A stretch of 64,000 nt of DNA from Panulirus ornatus (taxonomy: Eukaryota > Arthropoda > Malacostraca > Decapoda > Palinuridae), in contig NC_092262.1 of assembly GCF_036320965.1 (NCBI RefSeq), positions 6,246,572 to 6,310,571 of the forward strand. Direction: 5' to 3'. Shown here in pieces: positions 38,001 to 47,990 of the stretch; the first letter of the stretch is position 1, and each line of letters opens with the position of its first letter. Under the pieces are notes generated by a model. It had not been told where the DNA came from and did not search any database. It saw only the letters and a program-made list of their open reading frames with translations. Made by a program: the position numbers and the translations under genes.

Positions 38001-41000
38001 TTATTTCCACACATCTCTCTTACCCTTACGTTACTTACTCGATCAAACCACCTCACACCATACATTGTCCTCAAACATCTCATTTCCAGCACATCCATCC
38101 TCCTGCACACAACTCTATCCATAGCCCACGCCTCACAACCATACAACATTGTTGGAACCACTATTCCTTCAAACATACCCATTTTTGCTTCCCGAGATAA
38201 TGTTCTCGACTTCCACACATTCTTCAAGGCTCCCAGGATTTTCGCCCCCTCCCCCACCCTATGATCCACTTCCGCTTCCATGGTTCCACCCGCTGCCAGA
38301 TCCACTCCCAGATATCTAAAACACTTTACTTCCTCCAGTTTTCCTCCATTCAAACTTACCTCCCAATTGACTTGACCCTCAACCCTACTGTACCTAATTA
38401 CCTTGCTCTTATTCACATTTACTCTTAACTTTCTTCTTTCACACACTTTACCAAACTCAGTCACCAGTTTCTGCAGTTTCTCACATGAATCAGCCACCAG
38501 CGCTGTATTATCAGCTAACAACAACTGACTCACTTCCCAAGCTCTCTCATCCCCAGCAGACTTCATACTTGCCCCACTTTCCAAAACTCTTGCATTCACC
38601 TCCCTAACAACCCCATCCATAAACAAATTAAACAACCATGGAGACATCACACACCCCTGCCGCAAACTTTGAGATATATACATGTATAAACACATAAATA
38701 GGTATTATTTTTTTCAGAGTTGATGACCAGCATACAGGAGTAGTTGAAAGTTTGGAGAAATTTTTACTTGAATATAAAATTGATGCTGGCAAGGATATGC
38801 AGCCCATCATCATGTGTGGGGCTCCAGGAGTTGGTAAAACCTGTATTCTGCATAATTTAGCAAGTGTGATTTGTCATAATTCCGAGAAATCAGACTTCTC
38901 ACTAGTTTTGTACTTAGACACACGATATAGGATTACGCAAAGACCTTCGGTATGGGAGCAAGTTAATGAGAGTATAAAAAATCTTGCTCCTAAAACTGTA
39001 GGTGGATATGGAATAAACTTACTGAAGAGTGTGGTGAATGCATATGTTGATAAAATCCTTTTTCTTGCTGATTGGAATATTCATTGTCTAAAGGACATAG
39101 GGTTTGGTATGCAGAAAGGAACATGGGTAATCACTTATCGAGGCACTCCTGAGAATTCTTGTTATTGTCAAGTTCTCAAAGTTTCACCACTAAATGAAAC
39201 CCAGGTACATTTGATTTTGCAGAGCATCATCTCTAATGAAGAACAAGTAAAGCACATTTGCAAATTATATGAGAAATGTGATTATAAGGGTCTCCTTACT
39301 AGTCCAGATATTGTTCACATATTTGTTGAAATTGGAATTGAAACTGGAAGGAGTGTTGCATGTAAGGAAATTTTGCATCATTTTATAAAGAGAAAGGTTA
39401 ACATAGAGAATAGGGACAAGGAATTGTTGAAGCTTGGAAAAACTGCATTTTATTTGATCAAAAAGAATGGAAAATATTACTCTGACAGTAATCTCGCTGA
39501 AATTGAGAGTGAAGCAAGGGATCCATTTCTAGAATATCATGGTTCTAAGGGCTATACTTTCAAATACAGAGTTATAGAAGACTATTTAGCTGCCATGTAT
39601 GTTGTTGCAGAGCCATTGAAGGCGTGCAAAGAATGGCTTGATCAGATCACTTTATTCAAGAGAGTATTCAGATTTGCTTGTTGCTTGTGGTTCATGAATG
39701 ATCAGAATATTCACACCTATTTGCCTTTTATGATATCTTATCTGATGAAGTGTTTTGGTACTGAGGAACTGAAAGGAAGGGAATCTAGGAACCAAAAGAG
39801 AAATAAACAATTAAGACGTCCCAATTCAAGTGAAGTAAATGGTAAAGGGGAAGCTATGGGAATTGATGTCAGTGAAGAGGGTATGGAAGTTGATGTTAAC
39901 AAGTTAATTCCCCACAAAATTAGATGCCATAACAGTGACAGTGTTGAAGAGTTTTCATCTAAGAATAATTTTACAAAATGGTCTTTCCTCATTAAGGTAG
40001 CTGAGGATTGTCAGTATCATCCAGAAGTTTTGAGGATATTAAGAGAGTTGTTATCTTCCAAGGAGTGTTGGCAGTTCAAATGTAAATTCCTTGATGAAAA
40101 TAAAATTGAGAATATAGCTTTAGTGCTGAATCAGATAGAACTGAAGAAGCCATTAAGAGTTAAACTAGAAAGTGGGACCAATGTGAAAATTTTGAGGAAA
40201 TTATGGGAAATGCTGAGCTCACTTAGATGTTTGCAGGATAACTCTTCAGTTCAGATCATGGTAATTCATAAGAACATTCTGTCAGCACAGCATGAAAGGA
40301 AATTAAAGGCATTATCAAGTTGTATAGCAAGCAGCAGTGACAACCCACTTTACATTACAGAGTATGTGGGACCCTTAGTGTGTTCTGAGTCCCCTCATTT
40401 TTTAAAGTGTGTATGTTTCAGAAAAGTAGCAGTCTTAGATGTATGTGTATATGATGTAGCTTCCTTGCATGAGATACTCTCATGTGCAGGATTGTCCTGT
40501 CTTATAGATGTTATTATAAGAGTTGATCTGAAGGCTGATGAACAAGTTTTTGCAGATACATCTAAATTTGTGATACCAGAATCTGTACCACTTACATTGA
40601 CAGTTAAGTATTTTGAAAAACTGCAAGACCTATTAGCTAAGTTTGACTTTCCACATTTTCTTAAATCTCTGAGTATCCATGATGTTTATATACATCAGAA
40701 ATTCAGGCTAGATTTATCTCCTTTCACAAATTTGATAAGTCTTTTTATAAGATTTATATCAGGGGAAGAGTCTTTAAATGATGTATCTGAATGTCCAGCC
40801 CTACAGGAGTCCATGGAAATAGATGAAAACAAGAGTAGCAGAAATAGAATGCTACCATCATCTCATTGGACCTCTACCCTTGCAAACAACCTCATTCTTC
40901 CTAAAGGACTGGAAAGATTGCTTCTGAGAAATATGGAGTTTTATAATGACTCGACTAACTTTTTATTACTGAAGTTTTGGAAGAATTGTCATATTCAAAG

Positions 41001-41832
41001 GTTGATCATATTAGATTCATCTTTGTCTATAGTTGGAGTTCGAAATTTATTGAGAAATCACTTTCCAAATTCAGATACTGAAAACCTGGAAAAATCCTTG
41101 AAAAAACATTGCAAAATAGACAGAGGAGATTCACTCCAGTTCAGAGAGAGGCTTTCAAAAAAACCACGTCTTGAGGAAGGGGAACGTCTGCAGAAACGAA
41201 TGAATAAACCTGATGGCAAGGAGTTGATAATAACAAGTAGATTAGGGCTGTGCAGTAGTTGCAGAAAGTTTCCTTGCTCATGCCAATATAGGAAAGAGAG
41301 CAGGGAAACTCTTGAAGAACTGATATGCCTAATTGAAGACATATATTGCTATGATGTTCTCAGCTTCAGCTTCAGTAGTGAAATCTTAACTGTTAGGAAG
41401 GATATGTGTGGGGATTTAAGGGTGCACTGCCCTCTGACATTCCTTGATGATGATGATATTTTTAACCTAGAAAATGTTGAACCAGTGTTGTGTTGCCTGT
41501 TTCGAGTACTGACCTTAGCTCAGTGTATCTCTTTAGATTATACTAATCTCACTCATATGGGTGCTGTGGAAGTTGTTGAGAGACTTAAGAAAGGAAAAGC
41601 TGAATATAGTTGTATAAAGCATGCTGAGCCATTCTCACTCACAATTGTGTCTGAATATCACCCAAAATTTGATGATGAAATCATTAATAGCACTTTCATA
41701 AATTTCTTAAAGAATGAAGATTGTTTAGCCCAGTTCAACTTTCGGTGTTGTTGTAAAAAGAGATGCCACTGGGTAAAGAAAACACGGGCAGGTAAAATTT
41801 TTGTAAATGATGAACCATTAGATAAGTTTTGA
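29559..41832 (+). CDS. Gene A: HEPN-NACHT NLR-like protein (spliced, 4 coding exons)
   Basis: Spliced join: 29559-29576, 30535-31237, 36974-37049, 38718-41832. These sum to 3,912 nt, 1,303 codons plus TGA, with every junction in frame (intron phases 0, 1, 2) and all introns GT-AG. Order of parts: N-terminal helical stretch with PLFHFFRN (about residues 18-25), HEPN domain (about 140-212; R177-N178-x3-H182), linker, NACHT ATPase (P-loop 300-307), winged-helix segment ending at EDYLAA (553-558), basic patch (623-633), LRR-like region (about 835-1030), Cys cluster C1111/C1114/C1119/C1121 and a Cys-rich tail (1276-1282). No signal peptide or membrane segment is seen, so it is probably intracellular. 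Gene B downstream is a paralogue with the same exon plan. The likely role is an NLR-like sensor with a HEPN RNase-type effector; domain identity is well supported by motifs, function is inferred. Confidence 0.85.
30535..31237 (+). CDS. Gene A exon 2: HEPN domain
   Basis: The acceptor is a pyrimidine tract ending CATAACAG at 30534 and the donor is GTAAGT at 31238-31243; the exon is 703 nt and ends in phase 1. It opens with a helical stretch containing PLFHFFRN, shared with gene B (PLYHFLRN). A Lys/Arg-rich, acidic low-complexity linker follows, then a HEPN fold: DLDVTFLLNFL (about 143-153), EIKEIRNDVFH (about 172-182), and a last helix with LIHSYLG. The R-N-x3-H signature at codons 31045-31062 is the catalytic motif of HEPN ribonucleases, and the pairing of a DLDV helix with (I)KxxRNxxxH resembles the DZIP3-type HEPN family as I remember it. 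A structure search would settle the subfamily. Confidence 0.82.
31238..32855 (+). other. Gene A intron 2, first part
   Basis: AT-rich, no coding signal and no recognised repeat until the (TA)n tract before RTE copy C. Confidence 0.7.
32856..32885 (+). repeat. (TA)n before RTE copy C
   Basis: Short TA repeat; copy C begins directly after it. Confidence 0.9.
32886..34807 (+). pseudogene. Reverse transcriptase ORF of RTE copy C, single frameshift
   Basis: Two overlapping reading frames (32886-33959 and 33956-34807) together cover fingers, palm and C-terminal region. Comparison with copy F shows that one G is missing from a G run near 33953-33957, shifting the frame just before the FADD box. 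Otherwise no internal stop is seen, so the copy is young. 5' truncation and the frameshift make it inactive as it stands. Confidence 0.8.
32886..35008 (+). mobile_element. RTE-like non-LTR retrotransposon, copy C (longest, 5'-truncated)
   Basis: Begins directly after a (TA)n tract and ends in an A-rich run followed by (TA)n. It encodes the reverse transcriptase with recognisable motifs: NYRGISLLSIPGKLYGRVL, EEQCGFRSGRG, AFMDLEKAYDRVD, LRQGCVMSPWLFNLFMDG and LFADDTALVA, then a C-terminal region with LYGCEAW and KWFGHMER typical of RTE-type elements. The endonuclease part is missing. The 3'UTR (34808-35008) ends with the CTACC-TTGCAAACGCGGG block. It lies in sense orientation in intron 2 of gene A. 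Confidence 0.85.
35009..35077 (+). repeat. (TA)n tail of RTE copy C
   Basis: Pure TA repeat after an A-rich stretch. Confidence 0.95.
35297..36609 (-). mobile_element. RTE-like retrotransposon, copy D (antisense, diverged subfamily)
   Basis: The T-run at 35297-35308 is its poly-A tail read on the other strand. The minus strand encodes MGMFEGIVVPTMLYGCEAW and neighbouring blocks, broken by stops and frameshifts. It has the longer 3'UTR variant (with the GAGACTGAGTGTGAAC block) found also in copies E and G. Lies antisense in intron 2 of gene A. Confidence 0.78.
36610..36973 (+). other. Gene A intron 2, last part
   Basis: Unique-looking AT-rich sequence between RTE copy D and exon 3. Confidence 0.7.
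36974..37049 (+). CDS. Gene A exon 3: 76-nt HEPN-NACHT linker exon
   Basis: The acceptor TTCTTGCAG ends at 36973 and the donor GTAAGG begins at 37050. The 76 nt complete the split codon from exon 2 (GAG) and encode a charged segment with HSILPSIEHF near its end; the last codon is split 2/1 with exon 4 (AGA). Gene B has an exon of exactly the same length and phases at 53839-53914 with YILPSISMI, which supports this otherwise tiny exon strongly. Confidence 0.85.
37245..37560 (+). mobile_element. RTE 3'-end fragment, copy E
   Basis: Begins in the last RT codons (GTGCAAGGAATAAACTGC corresponds to ARNRVNW of other copies) and runs through the second-type 3'UTR. It stands head-to-tail against the poly-T start of antisense copy F at 37568. 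Located in intron 3 of gene A. Confidence 0.7.
37568..38668 (-). mobile_element. RTE-like retrotransposon, copy F (antisense, next to NACHT exon)
   Basis: The minus strand carries RT from LRQGCVMSPWLFNLFMDG through the C-terminus with an open frame of over 300 codons; the FADD box is altered (LADN). The 5' truncation point at 38668 lies only 49 bases before the acceptor of gene A exon 4 at 38717, so the branch site of that intron must be in this short stretch or inside the element. Confidence 0.83.
38718..41832 (+). CDS. Gene A exon 4: NACHT ATPase, LRR-like region, Cys-rich C-terminus
   Basis: The acceptor TTTTTTTCAG ends at 38717. True translation starts with the split codon AGA, upstream of any ATG. 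NACHT features: Walker A GAPGVGKT (residues 300-307, codons 38818-38841); Walker B-like ILFLADW with D384 (39070); sensor-like WVITYRGTP with R407; and an NLR-type winged-helix end YRVIEDYLAAMYVV (E553). Then come a basic patch RNQKRNKQLRR (623-633) that could be a nuclear localisation signal, an LRR-like stretch with repeated L-x2-L patterns (for example ERLLLRNMEF), a Cys cluster CSSCRKFPCSC (1111-1121), a block LICLIEDIYCYD shared with gene B, and a tail CCCKKRC (1276-1282). The stop is TGA at 41830. The Walker B lacks the usual acidic pair, so ATP hydrolysis is not assured. The N-terminal HEPN is in exon 2. Confidence 0.88.
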
Positions 41833-42845
41833 TGGAAAAGCATAAGGTTAGGTAAGCAGCAAGACTTATTTAGACTACAGTTAAAAAGACCTTATTTTTT
41901 AGTATGTTCATCCTTCGGAGCTTTTTTCTTGGCTTTTCATCCATTTATGTGTATGCATCACTTAATTTTTTGTCTTCCTCTTGTTTCATCTCTGTAACCC
42001 TTCTCTGTAGATGGATTGCTCTTGTTTTGATGTATTTTTCATGACATTTAGAGATTGGATTTTTGCAAGTGACACCATTGTTAGTTTGAAAGTGCATGTA
42101 GGTAAAAAAGAAAGGAGAGTTTTAGGATATAAAAGTATAGAAACTGTTTTCTGTGACTTGGAATTGAATTGACTCGCTGATCATATTTACTATACTCTGA
42201 AACACTGAGCTGGAGTTGCCCTTTGCCTGTGGCCTGTTAAGGGTGATGCACTAAAGGCTAAAAAGCAGCACTGGAGTTAACCAGTTATGGAGACACTTTT
42301 GCTGTGGCCAACCCCTTGAGGGTGTTTGTAAGGGGAACAGGCATCAGAGATACAGATAGACTCTGATTTATAAATTTTTGAGGAAAAAATGAGGAAATTT
42401 ACTCAGAACTCACCACAATCCCCAGTTACTTCACTTTGTGAAAACACTGAGCACCTGAACAAAGGAACATAAGCTTAGCAAACCTGGCATGGTGCAGTTA
42501 TGTAGTCCTTTGATCCAACGGTATATTATTTCTGTTTGCATATCTGCATGCATTTTCTAAATTAGTGTAATGGTCATTAGTGTACTAACAACCAATTTGC
42601 GTATTTTCACATTGTACGTTGAAGTTGTCTGTAGTATTTGAAGATTTATAATTATGTTGTTTCTTTGTCATGTTTTCTTCATTTGCATGTACTCTCAGTT
42701 TCCCCTTGCAGAATATGTGTCACAGTAAAATGAATTAATGCAAGTACCTGAAGTTTATATAGTTGTAATTTTTATAAGAGATTTATATAATGTTATTGTA
42801 TCTAGATGTAATGCAGTATTAAAACAACATAAATTTGTAAATACT
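41833..42845 (+). terminator. Gene A 3'UTR and polyadenylation signal
   Basis: About 1 kb of AT-rich sequence follows the stop. A canonical variant signal ATTAAA lies at 42818-42823 and is followed by a T/G-rich stretch (42845-42860), a plausible cleavage region. A copy of dispersed repeat Q sits inside at 42210-42365. The end of the transcript is inferred. Confidence 0.4.
42210..42365 (+). repeat. Dispersed repeat, family Q, copy 1 (gene A 3'UTR)
   Basis: GGCCTGTTAAGGGTGATGCA, AAGGCTAAAAAGCAGCAC and CCCCTTGAGGGTGTTTGT recur at 43485-43645 and, for the first half, at 44245-44310. Function and class unknown. Confidence 0.55.
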
Positions 42846-42977
42846 TTCCTTTGTTTTTACTCTTTCCATTTCATAATTTTCTCTTATTCAGTTAAGGCCT
42901 GGCCTTGATGTGGACTCTTGTCCATGGCTGAAGCCTTCAACATAAAGGCAGGCAAGTATGAATATGTACATGTGTAG

Positions 42978-43155
42978 TGTTAAGAACAGGGGACTGAGCC
43001 TAAGAGAGAAAAATCTTCATTTGGCCCCCTTCTCTGTTCCTTCTTTTGGAAAAGTAAAAACTGGAAGGGAGGAATTCCAGCCCCCAGCTTTCTCCCCTTT
43101 TAGTCGCCTTTTGCGATACACAGGGAAGGTGTATTTCTTGTACTACTCACCTGGG
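42978..43155 (+). repeat. Family S repeat, diverged copy downstream of gene A
   Basis: GTGTTAAGAACAGGGGACTG, CCCTTCTCTGTTCCTTCTTT and TTTTAGTCGCCTTTTGCGA are recognisable. Confidence 0.65.
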
Positions 43156-43484
43156 TATTGGGAGGGTTAGTGATATCTGATTAATGAGCCAGCACTTTCT
43201 GCCTCCCTAACATGTGGACTACTGGCATTCTGTCCACAAGCATACACTCTCCTTGTCATACATATCACTTGACAACACTTAACTGACATAGCTCATCCTT
43301 CATAACTATTTTTCCAGTGGTGAGCCCTATATGCGAGCCCTGCCTTTTTGCCAAATGGTAGGAGCAGTAGATAGAAGTAGTAGGTTGGAACATTTAGGCT
43401 GGAGCTTTAGGTGGGAATATCAGTTAGAAGTAGTCAGTAGGAACATTAGGTAGGAGCCTCAGCCAACACTCTACCATAGATTCC

Positions 43485-43645
43485 CTCTGCCAGTGGCCTG
43501 TTAAAGATGAGGCATGAAGGCTAAGAAGCAGCACCAGAGTTCACTTGTTATTGTGACTCTACAGCCATGGACACCCCTTTGAGGGAGTTCCATTTGTAAC
43601 AGGTATGAGAGCTATAGATGAATAGACAGAACATGGATCAGTTAT
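43485..43645 (+). repeat. Dispersed repeat, family Q, copies 2 and 3
   Basis: Parallel to 42210-42365: GCCAGTGGCCTGTTAAAG, AAGGCTAAGAAGCAGCACC, CCCCTTTGAGGGAGTTCC. A half copy at 44245-44310 has GCCAGTGGCCTCGTTAAGG. All three known copies lie within 2.1 kb, so local duplication is possible. Confidence 0.5.
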
Positions 43646-44561
43646 ATTTTTCTGAAAATGCAACTTTTAGTTCCTGCACCACAAATTTTAATGATTGGAG
43701 TTGAGGTTTCATTATTTGATTTTTAAAGATCTGGTGATGAAGTTTTACTCCATTATATTTGCACTACGTCATTTTAAACTGATCCTATGGTAGTAGTTCT
43801 GGCTGAGTATTGGAACTTTGCACTCCTTGAGACCTGCCAATATTTGTATTCTAGATTATTACTAGTTTTTAGTCTTACAGGCTGCAGATTGTGGTCTAAA
43901 TGTATCATAACTAAGTTTATTAATACCTTATTTTTAAGGTGTTACGGACTTTGCATGCCTGAGGTAACAAGTGAAAACTTATCTTTGACGAGGCTTTATT
44001 ACAGATTACGTTCTCCAAAGAATTTCTGATTCCAGAGAGTTTACATATCTACTGCTTGAAGTAATGCAGCCTTAGGCTGCAGGAACCTTCACAAAGGGCT
44101 TGGGCAACACCAAGACTCTTTCCTAGGGTAATTATGAATGATAAAGAAAATAGATATGCAGGTTTTAAAATGCCCTTTGTAATATATGTAACAGTCTATC
44201 ACATAGAATAATCTATAAACTGTTATTGAAATTATTGTACATTAGGTTGCCCTCTGCCAGTGGCCTCGTTAAGGATGAGGCACTAAAGGCTAAAAAGGGG
44301 CACTGGATTTCACCAACATTACTTAGCCCAATGTAACATATTTTTTAAAGTGATCATTGCAAACCATGGAATAGAGTTGTTTGTGTCACTACTGATGTCA
44401 AAATTACAACACCTGTAAAGTAACATCTCACGTCCCCTTACTCTTGAACAAGGATGAGTTTTATGACGCATGAACTACAGTCACAAATAAACGATGCAGT
44501 TAAGTTCTTTAAGATATGTCGTACCAGAGTTTATTTATATACTTATTGTTACCTGGACCTA

Positions 44562-44695
44562 TATTTAAGAAAGATTCGTGTAGTTACCCAGGACCACTTT
44601 CTACGAAAGAATCCTTTTGTACCCAGGACCTCTTTCTCAGAAAGAGTCCTGGTGTTACCCAAGACCTCTTTTTAAGAAAAAGTGCTTTACTTCCA
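44562..44695 (+). repeat. 33-38 bp minisatellite with internal palindrome
   Basis: Four units built on TTACCCAGGACCTCTTTCT followed by AGAAAGAGTCCT. The two halves form a near-perfect inverted repeat, so each unit could fold as a hairpin. The units translate as FLRK-type repeats in two frames but no gene is supported. Confidence 0.7.
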
Positions 44696-45145
44696 GTAAC
44701 AGAATTATTGACACCTTTGGAATGAGAAATCATTGATATGACTTTATTCCCATTGATACAGCCTCGCCAAAGATAAGTTTTCATTTGACTAGCCAGAAGC
44801 CATGACATAAAGTTGGGCTAGATGGTTAGAAAGGCTGTACACTGGTCCACAGCAAATCAAATGCTCAGCTGCCTGCCAACGTTTGTATATGTGTATGTAA
44901 AGCTTTAGCAGGGGCTCTTGTCAGTGTCAGCTTGTTCTTGGGTGTGCCATAACTGGCACTGGTCTGGTGTGTATGCTCGGGGTGCCAATAATGGCACAGG
45001 ACATCCCATGTAGAATAGTAGTGTAGTGGGCTCCTGGGAGGATGTGTGTTTTGAGTAAAATGTGATGCAGTGTCTCATTCCAAAGACATTTCATGGACCG
45101 CGTATGGCGATGCATGGGTACATGAGAGAGTCGTGTAAGGGTTGT

Positions 45146-45146
<1 letters not shown>

Positions 45147-45186
<40 letters not shown>
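45147..45186 (+). repeat. (AG)n microsatellite
   Basis: Pure AG repeat. Confidence 0.95.
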
Positions 45187-45189
<3 letters not shown>

Positions 45190-45962
45190 CAGTAAGGAAT
45201 ATGGAACGAAGCTGACATATGTACATCCTTAGAGTGAGTCACTAAGCTCATTTCTCTGATTAGGAATTCAGGTTAGGTCACACTGCGTGGCCTTCACTAC
45301 ATCAAGTCATTCTAAGTAAAGGTCTTCTAAGTAACTGAAAAGACGACATAGGGTCTCTTTCTCGCAGTCCTTCCAAATGAAATCTATTTCTCATTATCCC
45401 GAGTCATCCAGTAATTCTAGCCTTCGGTATCTCAAAATGATGATAGTAATAATGGTAAATAATTTCGTCTACGTTTTTAATGTTTAAAAGGCGTTGCTCC
45501 CGAGACCTACAGTGATGCCAACTGAAGCGTTCAAAAATGTCTTGCCCAATTACCGTTCTCAAGCCTTTTGTTATAATTCTTTGCCGGCATTTGTTGTCTA
45601 GGTAACGAACGAATAATTGATATGAAGATAATGGCAAATTACGAATATTATCTCAAAGTCTTAGAGAAGAGTGAGGTTTGAATAAAGATTTAGAAGTTTG
45701 ATGAGTCTTGGTAATACTGTAAAGGGGGGGGCGAACGTATATACACAAGTGAGACAAGTGTTATATTAAAGCACTTGTCAGAGGTATAACTTTAGAAAAG
45801 TATAACCTTAGACACCATGGGTTGATTACAACATGTTAATCATTAGTTTGTAGTAATTTCTCCATCAATCGTAGTTAGGATGTGTCGTATATGAACCTTA
45901 TCAGCTTACGATATAAAACTGTCAATTTTGCATCGTATCCTTGTAAAGCAACTCTTTAGCAA

Positions 45963-45963
<1 letters not shown>

Positions 45964-46029
<66 letters not shown>
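45964..46029 (+). repeat. (TA)n microsatellite
   Basis: Pure TA repeat. Confidence 0.95.
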
Positions 46030-46032
<3 letters not shown>

Positions 46033-47164
46033 GTGTGTGTGTGTTAGTGTAATTCTTTTCGTGATAAAGCTTCAGTTTAGGGGCACCACAGTGATATTTA
46101 GGACGGGAAGAAGGCATGTAAAGTTAGATTTATTTTTAAAGCTTGTTGGGGTTTTAAAGCTTTACATACTCAGCATGGAGGTCCACAATCAGTATGTTTT
46201 GGTGTGGTGGTAAATGCTTTTGTTTCACAGTGGTTAGGTTAGACAGGCACAATTGGTTAGGTTAGGTAAGGTTAGATAGCTTAATGTCTCACTAGGGAAT
46301 TAGAATAAAGAAATGGATAATATTTCTGCTTTATTTCGAGCTGTTAGGACACAAACATATTCTCATAAACCTTTAAGAGCATGTGACAAGTCTTGTCTTA
46401 GAATGGTAAATGAAAAAGGATTATTAATCTCAAACAACAGCAGCTGAGTAGATTATGGGAACATAATGTCATGGAGTTACTGGATATGTTGCTCCAGATT
46501 AAGTATTGTAAAGTTTTGAACCCTTATGTTAACAGCTTGGCATTGATGAGTATTCTGGATAATAAGAAGTTTTATTCTGCGATGGTATTGTAGTGTCTAA
46601 AGGATACGATTGATGGGTTGGGTATGAAGTATTCTATTGTATGGATTTAAGCAAGCCAATATGAAGGTTTTGATATTAGGGAAGTTGTGTGTAAGTTATT
46701 GTAAAATTAGGGAAATCAGTTGTGAAAACATCACCAGAGACTAAGAAAGCCACAATTAATCTCACATAGCAGCAGAAATGTTTGTAGAATTATACCATCA
46801 GAGCATTAAAAAGTAAGGTCTGAAGTGTTAGCTTGTTTCTGGGCTGCCCTGGTCTACAGGCATCGCAGATATTTCCACAGTGGCCCATGGATTTCTGCTT
46901 TGCTTTAGAGTAGAACTGACATGTACTGTAAAGTAGTATGTCATTGTTCAGTGATGCATGACGATTTAACTTAGGTCAGTCTTCTTTTGTGAGCATATAG
47001 AACATTAAGGTTGCCTAAGAACTATGCAGCAGTTAATTAATCAGGCCAGCCCAGAGACAAGGTAGACCTCAGACGTGTATCAGCTATGGTAACCTAACCC
47101 AGCATATTATACCTTTAATTGTAGCTGGTTTTCCTTTTGAAATGACTGGATAGTTACTAATAGC

Positions 47165-47400
47165 TGACCTCCCAACCTCCCAGACATACACCGGTAAAAA
47201 ATCACACTACCCAAACAACGCCGTTTCAGCATATCCCAAGACCCTTTATGCCCATGATGCAGCTTCCATAAAGAAGATACTGAGCACTTACTTTTTAGTT
47301 GCCCGTGCACTATCTGCATATTGATACACACACAGCACAACCCATTATGATGTATGGTCGTGACCGTTGGGTGTAGCCAGCTTCCTGGGTGCTATAGGAG
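47165..47400 (+). pseudogene. Second relic of the jockey-like C-terminus
   Basis: Shares AGCATATCCCAAGACCCTTT and ATGCCCATGATGCA with 25100-25345 and continues in parallel to the GAGCACTT block. Stops and indels throughout. Confidence 0.5.
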
Positions 47401-47954
47401 CCTCATGAGGGTAGTAGGGACTTCTTGGGCAAGAAGATATGTTGGTTAAGGTAAACTCCAGTGTCTCACTAAAAGTAGGTCACCATGGCCTGCATTTTAG
47501 ATATGAATTCTGTGATCTGAGATTACCTCTTTCTCTAAAGATTTATTAGTTTCAGAAAGCATTTATAATTGGATATGAGATTGATTCAGATCAGAATTGT
47601 TTGAATTCTGACATGCATGTTTATATGGGAATATCTTTTATTTGGGTTAGGTTTTTGACTGCTTCTGCCTCTTTTAACATAGCCAGACCAACTTGACTCA
47701 GGGAAGAAAATGTTTTGTGAATTAAAGTGGGCTTTTTGTACCCTGATTTATGGTATAGATTCTGGCTTAATGCCTTTTTGTTGCTTATAACCATTAAATC
47801 AAATTATGTTATTCTCCCAAAGGATCTTGGAAGACAGAAGCTCAAAATAGATGAGTCCTAGAATGATAACTCTAACCAGAGGCCACAACCAGCTCTTGAT
47901 GAGATTAAGGACGAGAGCACAGATTGTACTACAAAGATAGCTTATTGCTTGAAA

Positions 47955-47990
47955 ATGGAGGTTGAATACAGAGAACACTCATCATGGAAG
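47955..47990 (+). CDS. Candidate exon 1 of gene B (MEVEYREHSSWK)
   Basis: An ATG followed by 12 codons ends at the donor GTATGT (47991-47996) in phase 0, the phase needed to join gene B exon 2 at 50596 and the same phase as gene A exon 1. The reading frame stays open upstream to 47862, so the true start could be further 5' or the exon could be internal. The segment is purine-rich like many exons. It does not resemble MAQRHK of gene A. I found no better candidate between 43 and 50.5 kb, but this is a weak call. Confidence 0.35.

Larger units (their letters stand above)
43646..47164. other. Spacer between genes A and B
   Basis: Contains the Q half copy at 44245-44310, the palindromic minisatellite at 44562-44695, (AG)n, (TA)n and a short TTAGG-like patch near 46225-46275. 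No coding exon is recognised. Confidence 0.55.

Noticed and set aside
38752..41832. Treating the 1,026-codon frame as a single-exon gene starting here
   Set aside because: The first codon is TTG, and the frame continues upstream to a clear splice acceptor at 38717 that joins the HEPN exons in phase.
46225..46275. TTAGG-like repeats, the arthropod telomere motif
   Set aside because: Only two adjacent units in a looser GGTTAG patch; far too short to call an interstitial telomere.
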